Positions 26,508 to 37,617 of a stretch of DNA of 64,000 nt are shown piece after piece. Both the position numbers and the translations under genes were made by a program. Position 1 is the first letter of the stretch, and each line of letters opens with the position of its first letter. The stretch covers positions 6,200,001-6,264,000 of the forward strand of contig OZ234494.1 in assembly GCA_965153455.1 (NCBI GenBank), given 5' to 3'. A model generated the notes under the pieces. The model searched no databases and had not been told where the DNA came from. It saw only the letters and a list, made by a program, of their open reading frames with translations. Origin of the DNA: Sphagnum compactum (Eukaryota; Bryophyta; Sphagnopsida; Sphagnales).

Positions 26508-27649
26508 TGCCAAGCAAACTTTGTGGAAGGTGAGCTTTTAGGTTGATGCCCAACATCAAACTTCATACCCATCTCAACTAGTTCTATGCTTGTGTGTGAT
26601 CCATGAAAAGAAAACAGGGGTGGATTAACACAATCTTTCATAAGCCCTCCTTCATAGGGGTAGCATCTATGACCACAAAAAGTACTTCCATGATGTAAGG
26701 ATTCAATAGATTTAAGGTGGCTTGATTAACATATTGTAGTCGAATTTGTGTTTCTCAAACATGAGGTTCTTTCATTCCCTCCATATGACATGGATCCTTT
26801 CATAAGGAGATCACAAGTTGCATTGTAATTTGTTTAGGACATAGAGGGTGAAGATAGGAAGGGACCCAATTGAACATGCTCAAGCATACACCATTTAGAC
26901 AAAGTGCATGCCTCTTCCATGTTGCCTAAGTGCTAAGTCAATGCCATGGACATTGGCTTGTGCCTCCTCTATCTAGGGTTGCAATCTAATCTTTCCATTT
27001 AATGAAGAACCTAAACCCTTCGTGCAAGAAGATTTTTGACATTCTTCTCACCACTTTTTAAGTTTGTTGTTGAAACATGAATGTGCCTTTTTTTTTTCCA
27101 TTTGTGCCCTTGAGGTGGTTGCATGTGCAACTAAATTCCAATATGACAGGAAAACATTACAACAATACCCTAGACATACACAAAAACATCTAGAAGACCA
27201 TTATAATCCATTTTCATACCCAATTCCAAGTTAGAAGCCAATGCATAATGCAAGTAATTGGCTAGAAAGAACAATACATTGTCAAAAGGTTATTATGCAA
27301 CGAAACAATATATATGGAAGGAGAAGGCACTGATATGCACACACACAACATTGCTTGAAATGAGAGATTGAGTAATGTTGCACGAAATAAAAAGTTCCCA
27401 AATGCTAGAAGCCCATTTCACATCTGAATAGGATTGAACTAGATGATAACAAAAGTTTGTTTAAATTGGTTTTAAGTTAATGCTTACCCACCATGCTTAT
27501 TTATGCATTAAGACAATGGATGGCTAGTCCATCAAGTCATCAACTTATTAATGACAATATAGTACATTACATTTTCCCCTACCAAAATTTGAAATTGATA
27601 AATAACAATTTTGGTTGAACATGAGGTCCCAATGTCATGATTTTAAGGG

Positions 27650-28625
27650 TTTATTTTGTGCCCATGTACAGGGTTTAAGAGTTTAAAATCATGTTTTAGG
27701 GTTAGGGTCATGGATCATGGTTTAAGGTTAAGGATGAAATTATCTTTACAAACCAAATTTTGAAGTTAAAGTTTGTGTATGTAAAAGGATTAAGTTAAAA
27801 ATCAGCCTTAAATGGGTGGGTTTAGATGTTGTTAGGTAGAAGGTAAAAGTCTAAGACTTACACAAATATTTGCATGGGGATTATATGAGGAAAAATTCTT
27901 CCCAAAGTTTTTCTCTCTTCGTTTGAGCATATGAAATTTTCTTCAAACTTTAGCCATGACTCCTCTTTTAAGAATTCAATGATTTTAAGTAATCCAAACA
28001 ATGAAAAAATGTTTAAGGATATGGATCAAAAGGGTACCATGTTTTTTGAATGTGCATTTGTTGTTACCAAACTGGGGATCTTTTTTCAATACATATGAAA
28101 TGGAAAAGGGGGTAATGAATTTGTGAATTCAACTATTACTATTCCTGATTGATGGGTTGGTTAGAATGTGAAGCACTTCAGCATTGAGTTTGACCAATTT
28201 CACTTTGGTAAAATTTGATGAATCGGCTTTTGTCGTGGCTTGTATAATCACCACACATGTTATGTGTAGAATTGAACCCCTTATTTCATCATTGTGACCT
28301 CAAAGTTGCAAGTAAAACAATAGGTCCAATTTTTAAGATTAACATTAGGGTCAACATTAAAGTTACTAATCACATTTTAGGGTTGGGGTTAAAGTCAAAT
28401 GCTTGGTTGTAGATAAGATTTAAGATTTATTTATTATGTTATTTTTAAAATCATGTTTATGGTTTTAATTTTAGGAATTGGTGAAAGATGTTAGGGTCAA
28501 GTTTAAAATTATTGACCATATTTTAGGGTTAAGGTTAATTTAAAATTTATTTTTGCCATTACAAGGTTTACGATTTGGGTCCTTTAAAAGGTTTAGATCA
28601 TGTTTTAAAGTTAGGGTTAAGGATC
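27650..28625 (+). repeat. Degenerate telomere-like (TTTAGGG) region
   Basis: The words TTTAGGGTTAGGGTCATGG, TTTTAGGGTTAAGGTTAA, TTAGGGTTGGGGTTAAAG and variants recur every 50-150 bases through nearly 1 kb in one orientation, mixed with GGTTTAAGG-like derivatives. It looks like strongly eroded plant telomeric repeat with insertions or a telomere-derived satellite, not a functional telomere. Confidence 0.5.
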
Positions 28626-29554
28626 AAACCTAATTTGGCCATGGGATGACATATGATATTCAAATTATATTCAGCAAGTTACCAAAGTTAGCCCTTATAA
28701 ATGTATTTTCAACTTTATTTCAAACATGAAGCACAATAATGTGACCATGTATGATGTTATGTGAAATTTGATACACACTTGGGCTTGTCAAATGGTAATG
28801 GAATAAATATCTTATCAATTTCCATAGTTGTAACAAAATGCAACCTAGGGTGTTCCTTAGTTGCCTCCACTTGGGGGTTAGAGGGGAGTGTGGGAACTCT
28901 TGGATGGGATTAAAATGAAGGTGTTAATGTAAATTGACAAGAAAATCAACCTACACAAACCAAACAATAAATTGGTAAGCATGACAAGTTGGAAGTGATT
29001 AGTGTCAAAACTTAATCCTGGGCAATCTAAACTCATTTTATTCACATGGCCCAAACCTTTGGGAAGAGACACCATTTTTCTCATTATAGTTTATTATGTG
29101 TATGGGATCTCCACAACGAAGGTTGGTATGGTTATCTGGAATGCTCTTAACAAACACATGTGTTCTAACCTCTAAGGAGATTAGTAGGTAGGTTAAGGTG
29201 GAGGATTATTCTAGAGTTCACTAGTGTTGTATGGGTATCTTTGTCAATGGTGAAAAGTCGGTGTTTTATTTCATCATAGTATTTTTTTTGATGATTTTGT
29301 TATGATGTGATTAATTGTCACCTACCTTCCCTTTTTAGGGGCTTCCATGTAATTGGTGACAAACAATAAATTGAATTGGGAGTTTTGAAAATTGTCAAAT
29401 TATGAATCCTGAAACTTTGCAAGTTCATAACTTTTGCATACAAACTTCAATTGAAAAACTTTGAAAGGAGAAACTATATCCATTGAAGGGTTTTCAAACA
29501 CCATATTGCACGATTAATTTAGAGGTCATTTAACTTTTAATTTTTAGGTTTCAA

Positions 29555-29900
29555 TGGTTGCGAATCAAATTGTCAATTTGATTTTTGACCTTTTTTGGTC
29601 AAATTTTGAAATTTAGATCTTCAAATGTAGATTATAAGCCTATTTTCAATATTTACATTTAAAGATCTTTCCAAAAATAAAAAAATAATTTGATTTAAAC
29701 AAGGTTTGACCTCTACATTATTGTCCCAAAAATTTGAGACATTTTGGGATTCCAATTCCCAAAATGATTTTACTTGGGAATGCTTGAAACTCACTTCCTT
29801 TACATTCTTCCACACTCGTGAAAATGTATGTGAATTCTAAAACATTCTTTTGGCTTGCATTTTTTCTTGTGCCCCTAGCCTTGATCATGATCCCAATGTT
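29555..29900 (+). repeat. Dispersed repeat, copy B (partner at 6.43-6.79 kb)
   Basis: Same word order as copy A, including TCAATTTGAT..TTGACC, a GGGATTCCAATTCCCAAA block and a CACACTCGTGAAAATGT block. Both copies are in the same orientation. Confidence 0.65.
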
Positions 29901-31280
29901 AAGATCATGGTGGAATTTATCTAAATCCACATTGTTCTTTTTTTTTTTGCATTGATGAGTCATGCACTTATGGATTAGGATACTTGGCCAAAATTTAAGA
30001 AAATAATCACCTTAAATAGCTAGTTGTAAGATTTACCGAATTATATTGGATTCATTAATGGACATTGAATGAGATTTGAAAACCTTTAATAAATGAGCCC
30101 ACATAGACCTAATTTAATGGCGAAAAAAAATATGTTCAATGAACAACACTATGATTTTGGATCAAAATGGTCTATTTATTTACATAAACGCAATTAAATT
30201 AGGTCCTACCATGATGTGAACATGCATCCTCTAGTACTATATCATTTACAGAAATTAACATTAATATTTCATACATTGTGATAACAATTTTGGATATTTG
30301 TTGAAAATTTTAAGGTACATGAAAGACAAAATGTTCTTTGATAAAAGATATGGAAATTGGAGGTAGCTTTTAATGTTAATAATGTTGTAATGAGACCTTA
30401 TAACAAAATGCATGTTGGCTATAATGTGTAAGTAAATTTGGTGGTCTCAAAAGAGAATGGAAATATTTCTTGAAGAGGTTTGAAATTCAACTAAATAAAA
30501 ATTTACACATTTGTTCTAAATTGTAGCTCTAAGTTCACAAACTTTTTGCATAATAAACACATGGACCTCACATACAAGGTGATCAATGATTGTATTTTGC
30601 AAATGGGTGGCATGTTAAAAATTGTTAAGTAGACTTTATTCTAAACTCATTTTTTATTATCACATTGAATTTTTTAATTGCAATGGGAAATTACTTGTTA
30701 AGATGATGTGGAAAATTAAAATTGGTTACAAAAGGTGAGAGATTAAAAGTTCATATTTTTTACAATGGCCAAAAATATTTGTTAAAAGAAATGTTAAACT
30801 ATAACATTATGTAAAAGGGTCCATACAAGCACATTAAAAGGTGTCCTATTGCTTTTTATTTATTTATTGTTTATTTGGAAACATCTTGGAAAAAATATTT
30901 CAAAATATTTTAGAACTTCATTATATTATTATATTAATTTTTGTGTAAGGGTAGGTAACATCTACATGAATATGTGTTCACTTCTAAATAGGACAAAGCT
31001 TGGGTGTGAAACACAAGGTTTTTATAATAACATCTTTGTGATCCTAAGGTTGGGTGGAGAGCTCATAATAAAAAGAAGTGCTTTTATCATCTCTATTCTC
31101 ACGTCGATCCACTGTCAATTTCCAACAAAAACGACCCAAGGTACTATTCAAAGGTAAGTAGGTAGTTTTTGACAAGTAGATAGATAGTAATGGCCAAGTA
31201 GGTAAGCCGTACTGAAAAGGTCAGTAGGCAGTCCATGGCAAGTAGGTGGGTAATCGTGAATAGCAATATATTTTTGCGAG
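29901..31280. other. AT-rich intergenic DNA
   Basis: No recognisable gene. Near 31150-31250 are several AAGTAGGTAG/AGTAGGC words, a weak short repeat, just before the GC-rich edge of the endoglucanase island. Confidence 0.6.
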
Positions 31281-31389
31281 ACGGCGAAAAAGCCTTAAAC
31301 TTGACCAACAATCGATGGGCAACGAAACCCCCAAACGGGATGATGGCGCGTTGTTTCGTTATATCTTCCTAGTGTGAACCCGGTGCCCG

Positions 31390-33143
31390 ATGCATAATGC
31401 ACCCGTCGAGCTCCCCTGCCCGATCCTTCCCATTGCCCACTCCGGTTCTTTACCCCGTCGACCCCCCCCCCTATGTGGGCCCGGCTCCCCTGACCCCGAA
31501 GGCGGGTACCGGGCCCCCGGCTCCCCTGACCCCGAAGGCGGGTACCGGGCTGGTTCTTTCCGGGTAATGTCAACTCTTCGCATCGTTGTAGCCGCCCTCT
31601 CTTCTCTCTCTCGTGCTTTCTCCACCCGTTTGCAACATGCTTCCTGCTGCATCCACATCGGTGAACATGACGACGCTCGCTCTTTCCTCGTCTCTCACGC
31701 GTAATTAGGTGCTGCTTCACATCAGGTATGATTCCTACTACTTTTGTATCGTGTTGTGTTGTTATCTGCGATTTTTTTCTTTTTCTTTTTGTATTTTTTT
31801 GGTTCTATTCTTTGGCGGCAGTTTGGGAATGTGAGTGGTTTTCTGTGTGCGTGCTTTTTCTTTGGTTTGTTGTTATCTACCTTGTGTACTTTTTGTGCAG
31901 TAATGCAATTGTAGGTACATCTGTTTTGAGTTTGGTTTTGAATGCTTTTCGTTTTGCTTTTTGGTTGCAGGGTGCGAAGGTGGACAGTATAACGTTGTCG
32001 TGGCCGCCGTGGTGGAGGTGGTGAAACGAGATTTTTTGGTTTCCTGTACCCGGAAGAAAGAAGTGCCGTTGTGGAAGTCGCGACAGAATTTCGGAGGAAA
32101 GAAGGTTGTGAGGGCAGGGTTTCGGAGGAAGAAGGTTGCGAGTTTGCTGCCCTCTGTGGTCTTGGAAGCCGTGGGAACAGAAGAGACTCATTCTCTTTTG
32201 GAAGGGAGGGAGGGATACCTGAGCTGAAGAACCGAGGTGCAGGACGAGGAGGAGGAGAGTTCTTGTCACCGGACGAGGTCTCACAAGTCCTCAACACTTC
32301 CCGTTGCACTTAGGACCTGTAGTTGTTGTGCACTTGAAAATTTTCACAACTGCAGCTCCCTCTCTCTCTCTCTCTCTGCAGCCTTCCTTGCTGCTCAAAA
32401 TATAGCCTTGGTGCAGAAACCACAACTTCAGGAGCACAAGACTGCTTGCTAAAAATGGTCAGGAAAGAAGGAAACCGTCAGGAGAAGAAGAAAAAGGCAA
32501 ATGTGAACATGAGAGAAAAAGACTAAAGAAACTGGAATAATCAACAAAGAAAGTCCAGAAGTCTCAAAAATCATACTCTCTTTCTCCTGCGATTTGCTCT
32601 CAGTCATTTCTCAGGATCACTACCAGACACTCTCATCCATCTTTGTAGTTGGGATTTTCTCTCATGATCCGTCAAGGTCCTTCTGCCGGGGGGTGGAGTC
32701 AGAGAGAGCAACCAACTACTATGCAGTATCTAATTCGTGCAACAATAGGGCTTTCAGTGTGCATATCTATGGGCAATGCAGCAATTCAGACAGTTGGATC
32801 ATAGTAATTCTGTGCGGAGATTGAGTGGTCATGCATATTAGGTTTCAAGGTTGCACATGATTAGTGTACAGGTTGGGCAATCCACACTGCTGGGCACCTA
32901 AACCAGATCCTAGCACCAATTCCGCCTTTAAGGAGTTCAGTTAATCAGGTGTTGTGGGTTTTGTCTCATTGACAGGGAGCTTATTGTGAACATATATGTG
33001 TGCTCTCCTCCCCCTCTGACTTCATCTTTTGTTTGGTGGTTGGGACAGATTGCATTAAGGAACAGCAAGCAGTTCTGTTTCTGTGAAGAGCTTTGTGTCA
33101 TCACCAGGGTTTCCAACCAGTGTTTTTTTGCTTGGGGTGAAAG
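31390..33143 (+). promoter_or_regulatory. Endoglucanase 5' region with a likely leader intron
   Basis: A GC-rich, CpG-containing block (31.28-31.72 kb) drops into a T-rich stretch bounded by a good donor (CAG|GTATGA, intron start 31726) and acceptor (TTTGGTTGCAG, intron end 31970). This would be a 245-bp intron in the 5' untranslated region. A (CT)n tract at about 32350-32378 lies further down the leader. The transcription start is not determined, and other leader splices are possible. Confidence 0.45.
31481..31550 (+). repeat. GC-rich tandem duplication, 36-bp period
   Basis: Two near-identical units beginning CCGGCTCCCCTGACCCCGAA lie in the most CpG-dense part of the window. Both strands read open through it because the unit length is a multiple of three; I do not take this as coding. 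Confidence 0.9.
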
Positions 33144-34985
33144 ATGTATAATTCATGGGGAGGTCCATTGGAGGTTGCGGCAATGGACTCTGGTGCAGAG
33201 GATGATCGGAGCCGAAACCTGGACTTTGACCGGGCATCTGTAAGAAGCTTGGAAGAGACTCAGCAGAGTTGGCTTTTAGAACCTGCAAGGAACAAATCAA
33301 AACCGCAGATTGATTTTGGGTGCATGACATGTAGCCGCAAGTTCTTCTTCACCTTTGTGTGCGTGCTCTTTGCTGCATGTGTTGTGGTGGGCTTTGCCAT
33401 TCTCATATGGAAAGTGGCACCTCACAAGCACTCATCCCCACCGCCCCCTGACACGTACACAGTTGCTTTCCACAAATCTCTTTTGTTCTTTGATGCACAA
33501 AAATCTGGTAGATTGCCTCCTTCAAACAACATTTCATGGCGAGGGACATCAGCTACGAGGGATGGGTCTGATGCGATTGGTGCATCACCCACAGATCTTA
33601 CTGGAGGATTCTATGATGCAGGTGACAACATCAAGTTTGGCTTCCCAGGTGCCTACGCAATGACTTTGTTGAGCTGGAGTGCTATTGAGTACGCCGAGAA
33701 ATACAAAGCAGCTGGAGAGTTTGACCATGTGAAGGAGATCATAAAGTGGGGGACAGACTACATAATGAAGACATTCAATATCTCTTCCACCAATATCCAG
33801 ACAGTTTTTGCACAGGTGGGCGCTGGGAATGACTCTGTGAGTAATGACCATAGTTGCTGGGAGCGCCCTGAGGACATGGATTATGCCCGGCCAGCTTATG
33901 CTGTGAGTTCTGGTCCAGACCTGGGTGGAGAAATGGCAGCTGCCCTAGCAGCAGCTTCCATAGTGTTCAAGGCCGACTCACCAACATACTCTTCAAAACT
34001 GCTTATGGCTGCCAGAAATATATACACCTTTGCTCGGGATGGTGGAAAACGGAGCCGTTTTGTCACTCAGCTTCCGCCAGGAGAGCAAGTCTTTTACAAC
34101 TCAACAGGTTACTGGGATGAGTATGTATGGGGGGGTGCATGGCTGTATTATGCAACAGGGAATAGTACATATCTTTCTCTTGTGACCAACCCAACACTGG
34201 CAGCTCATGCAGGTGCAAAAGGTGGAGGCCCATGGTTTGGTGTTTTCTCTTGGGATAATAAGCTTGCTGGTGCCCAGGTACTGTTGACAAGGTTGCATAT
34301 ACTGCAATCTCCTGGGTACCCATATGAGGCACAACTGCTACAATACTGGAATGAAACAAATACTGTCATGTGCTCATACTTACCCAATTTCAAAAGATTC
34401 AATCGCACCAGAGGTGGGCTTCTGGAATTGAACCATGGGGGTGGGCAGCCTTTGCAGTATGTTGTGAATGCAGCATTTTTGTCCGCACTTTATGCAGACT
34501 ATTTGGGAGCTGCAGATGTCCCAAGCTGGAATTGTGGTCCCTATGCTTTTGCAGTCGAATCTTTGCGGAATTTTTCTCGAAATCAAATAGACTACATTCT
34601 TGGGAAGAATCCTTTGAACATGAGCTATGTAGTAGGGTATGGGAACAAGTACCCAAAACAAGTTCATCACCGAGCTGCATCAATCCCCAAGAATGGAGTG
34701 CGGTATGGTTGTCAACAAGGCCGTGAATGGCTGAACAAGAATGCTCCAAATCCTCATGTTATTGAGGGTGCCATGGTTGGGGGGCCAAATTCACAAGACC
34801 AGTACAAGGATCACCGTGACGGCTATGGCCAGGCAGAGCCAACTGTGGCTGGAAATGCTGGGTTGACTGCTGCACTCATTGCACTTTCAACAGTGACATC
34901 TGGTGGCATAGATCCTAACACTATGTTTGGAGCAATTCCAATGGCAGCACCACCACCACCTCCTCCTGCCCCTTACCTGCCCTGA
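33144..34985 (+). CDS. KOR: Membrane-anchored GH9 endo-1,4-beta-glucanase (KORRIGAN type)
   Basis: A glucanase of the cellulose synthase machinery that acts at the plasma membrane and Golgi during cellulose deposition. The single exon encodes 613 aa; Arabidopsis KOR1 is 621. The start [10 protein letters not shown] matches the family. The cytosolic tail carries [10 protein letters not shown] (36-45) with a Leu-Leu sorting signal. One membrane segment at about 68-89 precedes a Pro-rich linker, making a type II protein. GH9 motifs are intact: YDAGDN (about 157-162, catalytic Asp), [11 protein letters not shown] and [10 protein letters not shown] with the acid Glu at about 565. Many Asn-X-Ser/Thr sites fit the family's heavy N-glycosylation. 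The tail is Pro-rich ([12 protein letters not shown]), as in KOR1. The coding region has no intron, unlike the angiosperm gene. Confidence 0.97.
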   Translation: MYNSWGGPLEVAAMDSGAEDDRSRNLDFDRASVRSLEETQQSWLLEPARNKSKPQIDFGCMTCSRKFFFTFVCVLFAACVVVGFAILIWKVAPHKHSSPPPPDTYTVAFHKSLLFFDAQKSGRLPPSNNISWRGTSATRDGSDAIGASPTDLTGGFYDAGDNIKFGFPGAYAMTLLSWSAIEYAEKYKAAGEFDHVKEIIKWGTDYIMKTFNISSTNIQTVFAQVGAGNDSVSNDHSCWERPEDMDYARPAYAVSSGPDLGGEMAAALAAASIVFKADSPTYSSKLLMAARNIYTFARDGGKRSRFVTQLPPGEQVFYNSTGYWDEYVWGGAWLYYATGNSTYLSLVTNPTLAAHAGAKGGGPWFGVFSWDNKLAGAQVLLTRLHILQSPGYPYEAQLLQYWNETNTVMCSYLPNFKRFNRTRGGLLELNHGGGQPLQYVVNAAFLSALYADYLGAADVPSWNCGPYAFAVESLRNFSRNQIDYILGKNPLNMSYVVGYGNKYPKQVHHRAASIPKNGVRYGCQQGREWLNKNAPNPHVIEGAMVGGPNSQDQYKDHRDGYGQAEPTVAGNAGLTAALIALSTVTSGGIDPNTMFGAIPMAAPPPPPPAPYLP

Positions 34986-35871
34986 TATCATGGAAGAATC
35001 ATGATAGAATCATCATCATGCAAAGCTGGTTATGACTGCTCACTGAAACAATGCACATTTTCCTGTACGTTCAAGATTCTGCAAGAGAATGGTTGTGGCC
35101 AAACACAAAGAGAGTTGTGAGTTATGCCAGTAAAGTAGTGGAAGCCATACATGTATGCACTGAGGAGTTTCAAAAGTTTGCCATGGCCTCAGTAACGTTT
35201 GTTGAGAGTTAGGCTCTGTGCCAAATGATTAGTCCCTGATACCAGGGAGTGCTGGAGCATTGGAAGAGTCCTGAAACCTGGAGCAAAGTCTCACATGTAG
35301 GCATGCTTGGTGGGTATACCACAGCCACAAACTGTCCACTGACTCACAAGACATGATTATATCAGACTTCTCCTTCATAAATGAGGAGCTATCTCATGGG
35401 TACCTATCCACAGGCACAACTGGAAAAACCAGTAAGGAAAATTAGACCTGTTTTTCAAGTTATGGTACAGAATCAATTTGCTATCTGTTTTCTTGATCAC
35501 ACATTGCATGCTTTTGATGCTTGATTTGCTGAGTCTTTTCTCTGAGTGGAACTTTTAAGTCAAATCTCTGTTCTCTGGCCAGCTGTTACCATTGAGATTC
35601 CAGTTCACCACTTCCCCCTGTACAGCAGCTCTTATTTACATACACCTGAGTGAAAAACAGGTGCACCTGGAACGCATGATTCTTCTTCTTCCTTGTGGCA
35701 GTCCATTTTATGACTTTTGGCACCTGGGGTACTCTGAAAATTGCAATGTCTGTAGGTTTTCTATCACCTTTTTTTGTATTACTGCAAAATTTAATATTTG
35801 AAATTTGAGAAATAAGTGATTTTGGAAGTTTTCAGTAGCTAGAAGTGGGGTTGGGAATTTATTCGATTCAT

Positions 35872-36046
35872 ATATGTGGTTTTCATTGTGTAGGCAAACA
35901 TGTAGAAGGATCATTAAAGATTAAAGTAAACTATACGTTGTTTTCATTTTGTAGGCAAACATATAGAAGGATAATTAAAGCTTATCGGCAAACTATATGT
36001 AGTTTTCATGGTGTAGGGAAACATATAGAAGGATCATTAACTGAGG
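35872..36046 (+). repeat. Tandem repeat of about 61 bp, three units
   Basis: Units share GTTTTCATTGTGTAGGCAAA, then CATATAGAAGGATCATTAA, starting near 35879, 35940 and 36002. Confidence 0.85.
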
Positions 36047-36225
36047 TACTTATTCTGTTTCATATGGTGCCTCACAAGTCTAACTTTCTTTTTTTGCAAT
36101 GAAAGTGGAGGCTCCCCAAAATAGAAGATTCTACGGAAAGATGAAGTGCTTCCCCCTTTGGCCCACCCATATAAGTGAGAAGGGGAGGACTTTGGGCAAA
36201 ACATATGAAATTAAATTGAGCTGCT

Positions 36226-36320
36226 ATTGGGAACATCCTTGAGGAACACATTGGGAACCTAGGGAACATATTGAGAACCTGATGGGAACTCATTGAGAAC
36301 TTGAAAGGAACATGTTAGGA
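36226..36320. repeat. Short tandem repeat of about 18-22 bp
   Basis: Five imperfect units of the form GGGAAC(C/A)TATTGAGAACCT occur in a row. Confidence 0.7.
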
Positions 36321-37617
36321 ACAAAGGATAAATGAAAAAAATCCTCCCCCCCCCCCCCACCCCGCCACCCAAAACTTAAAAGAGAAAAGATCAAGGCACT
36401 TTGAGTGCATGCTGAGCCTTCCCATTGGCTGCATGAAATTTCTATTTACAAAACCGTTCCTCACCATTTTTAGCCCCTCACCATTTTTAGTCTGGGCTAA
36501 TACGCCCATTATAAACTGGGGGTACTTTATGTATTTTATTTAGCTAGATTTAAATAAATGTTCAGAGGGATGATCTCCACTTTTTCTACATCTCCCAACG
36601 AATAGTCGTCACTTTAACTACGTACACAAATTCCTAAACAAACAGGGGCCACCGGCCCTAGGACTGAACCGGTATTGACCGGTTATTGATTTTTTTCATA
36701 ACTGGTCAGGTTGGTTTTTTTTTAATCTGTAATTTGGGACAACACATGTTACTAATATCAATATCAAAACTAAATACCCCCATTATCGATTTACCTGGTT
36801 ATCCGTTTTGTAATAACCATCCGTTGGTTCTGAAATTCCCAACCGAGACCCACCAATTATACTGTCTATTAAACAGCAAGTTCTTTCTTTACTTTCTGTA
36901 TTCCTGTTTTGTATCATAAACATGTTTAGAATTTTAGAATTGATAACCTAGCTGGATGATAATCAGGTCTTCCTGGTAGGTTAAAAAAATTTCAAAGTTC
37001 AATACAAGGTGTGCAGGTTATTAACCGGTTATCAAACATCAATACCCAATTGGAAGGTCATCAGTACCTGGGTTGCTAACCATATCAAAACTCAATACCC
37101 GGCCAACACCTGGACTGAACCAGTACAATACGACAATGCCACCAGTTCATTCTGGATCTAACAGGTTCGGTCCGCTTTGATTTGTTACACCTGGATACAA
37201 TGTACATACTGTAACTTATAAGGTTTAAGGAGTGAATCCTCTGTATGCCTGCCGCAATGAGAACTTAAAAGGATTCTGTACACACTTCTGCAAACGAAGT
37301 CACATATAACATAAGTCACCAATAGTAAATCACAGATAAAAAGAGACGCTCTCTCCTGCAAATGTTGTAAATCCACTGTTTCTATTTGCCAACTGTTGAT
37401 CCATCGTAGTGTTTCCCTGAACAATCTGCAGAATGAGTGGAGCCAGTTTTGCTTCAAATATGCCACCTCTCTACAGTCCAATATTCTGAACCTTTGTTCA
37501 CATTGACACTGTCAATCTTAGTTGCTCTATTGTCTCAACATGACTGGCACTTGCCTAAATTATTCAGCTGCCAAATCTATGCAATAGTCAGAATAATCAC
37601 CCCTGATAGTAGTGCCT

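Larger units (their letters stand above)
24189..29554. other. Deformylase upstream region passing into AT-rich intergenic DNA
   Basis: 24.19-26.4 kb is moderately GC-rich and includes the deformylase 5' region and a 191-bp duplication. Beyond 26.5 kb it is AT-rich, with a compound microsatellite and degenerate telomere-like words. Small open frames here lack family features, and I see no supported gene. Confidence 0.55.
34986..37617. other. Endoglucanase 3' region and intergenic DNA
   Basis: The first few hundred bases probably hold the 3' untranslated region. The rest contains two short tandem arrays (35.87-36.05 and 36.23-36.32 kb), a poly-C run near 36344-36358 and, at 36.65-37.16 kb, many ACCGGTTAT/AATACC(C)GG words. 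No gene recognised. Confidence 0.55.

Noticed and set aside
31295-32309. Long overlapping open frames on both strands in the GC-rich leader of the endoglucanase
   Set aside because: They arise from GC-rich composition and a 36-bp duplication (multiple of three), have no family resemblance, and a strong intron signal cuts through them.
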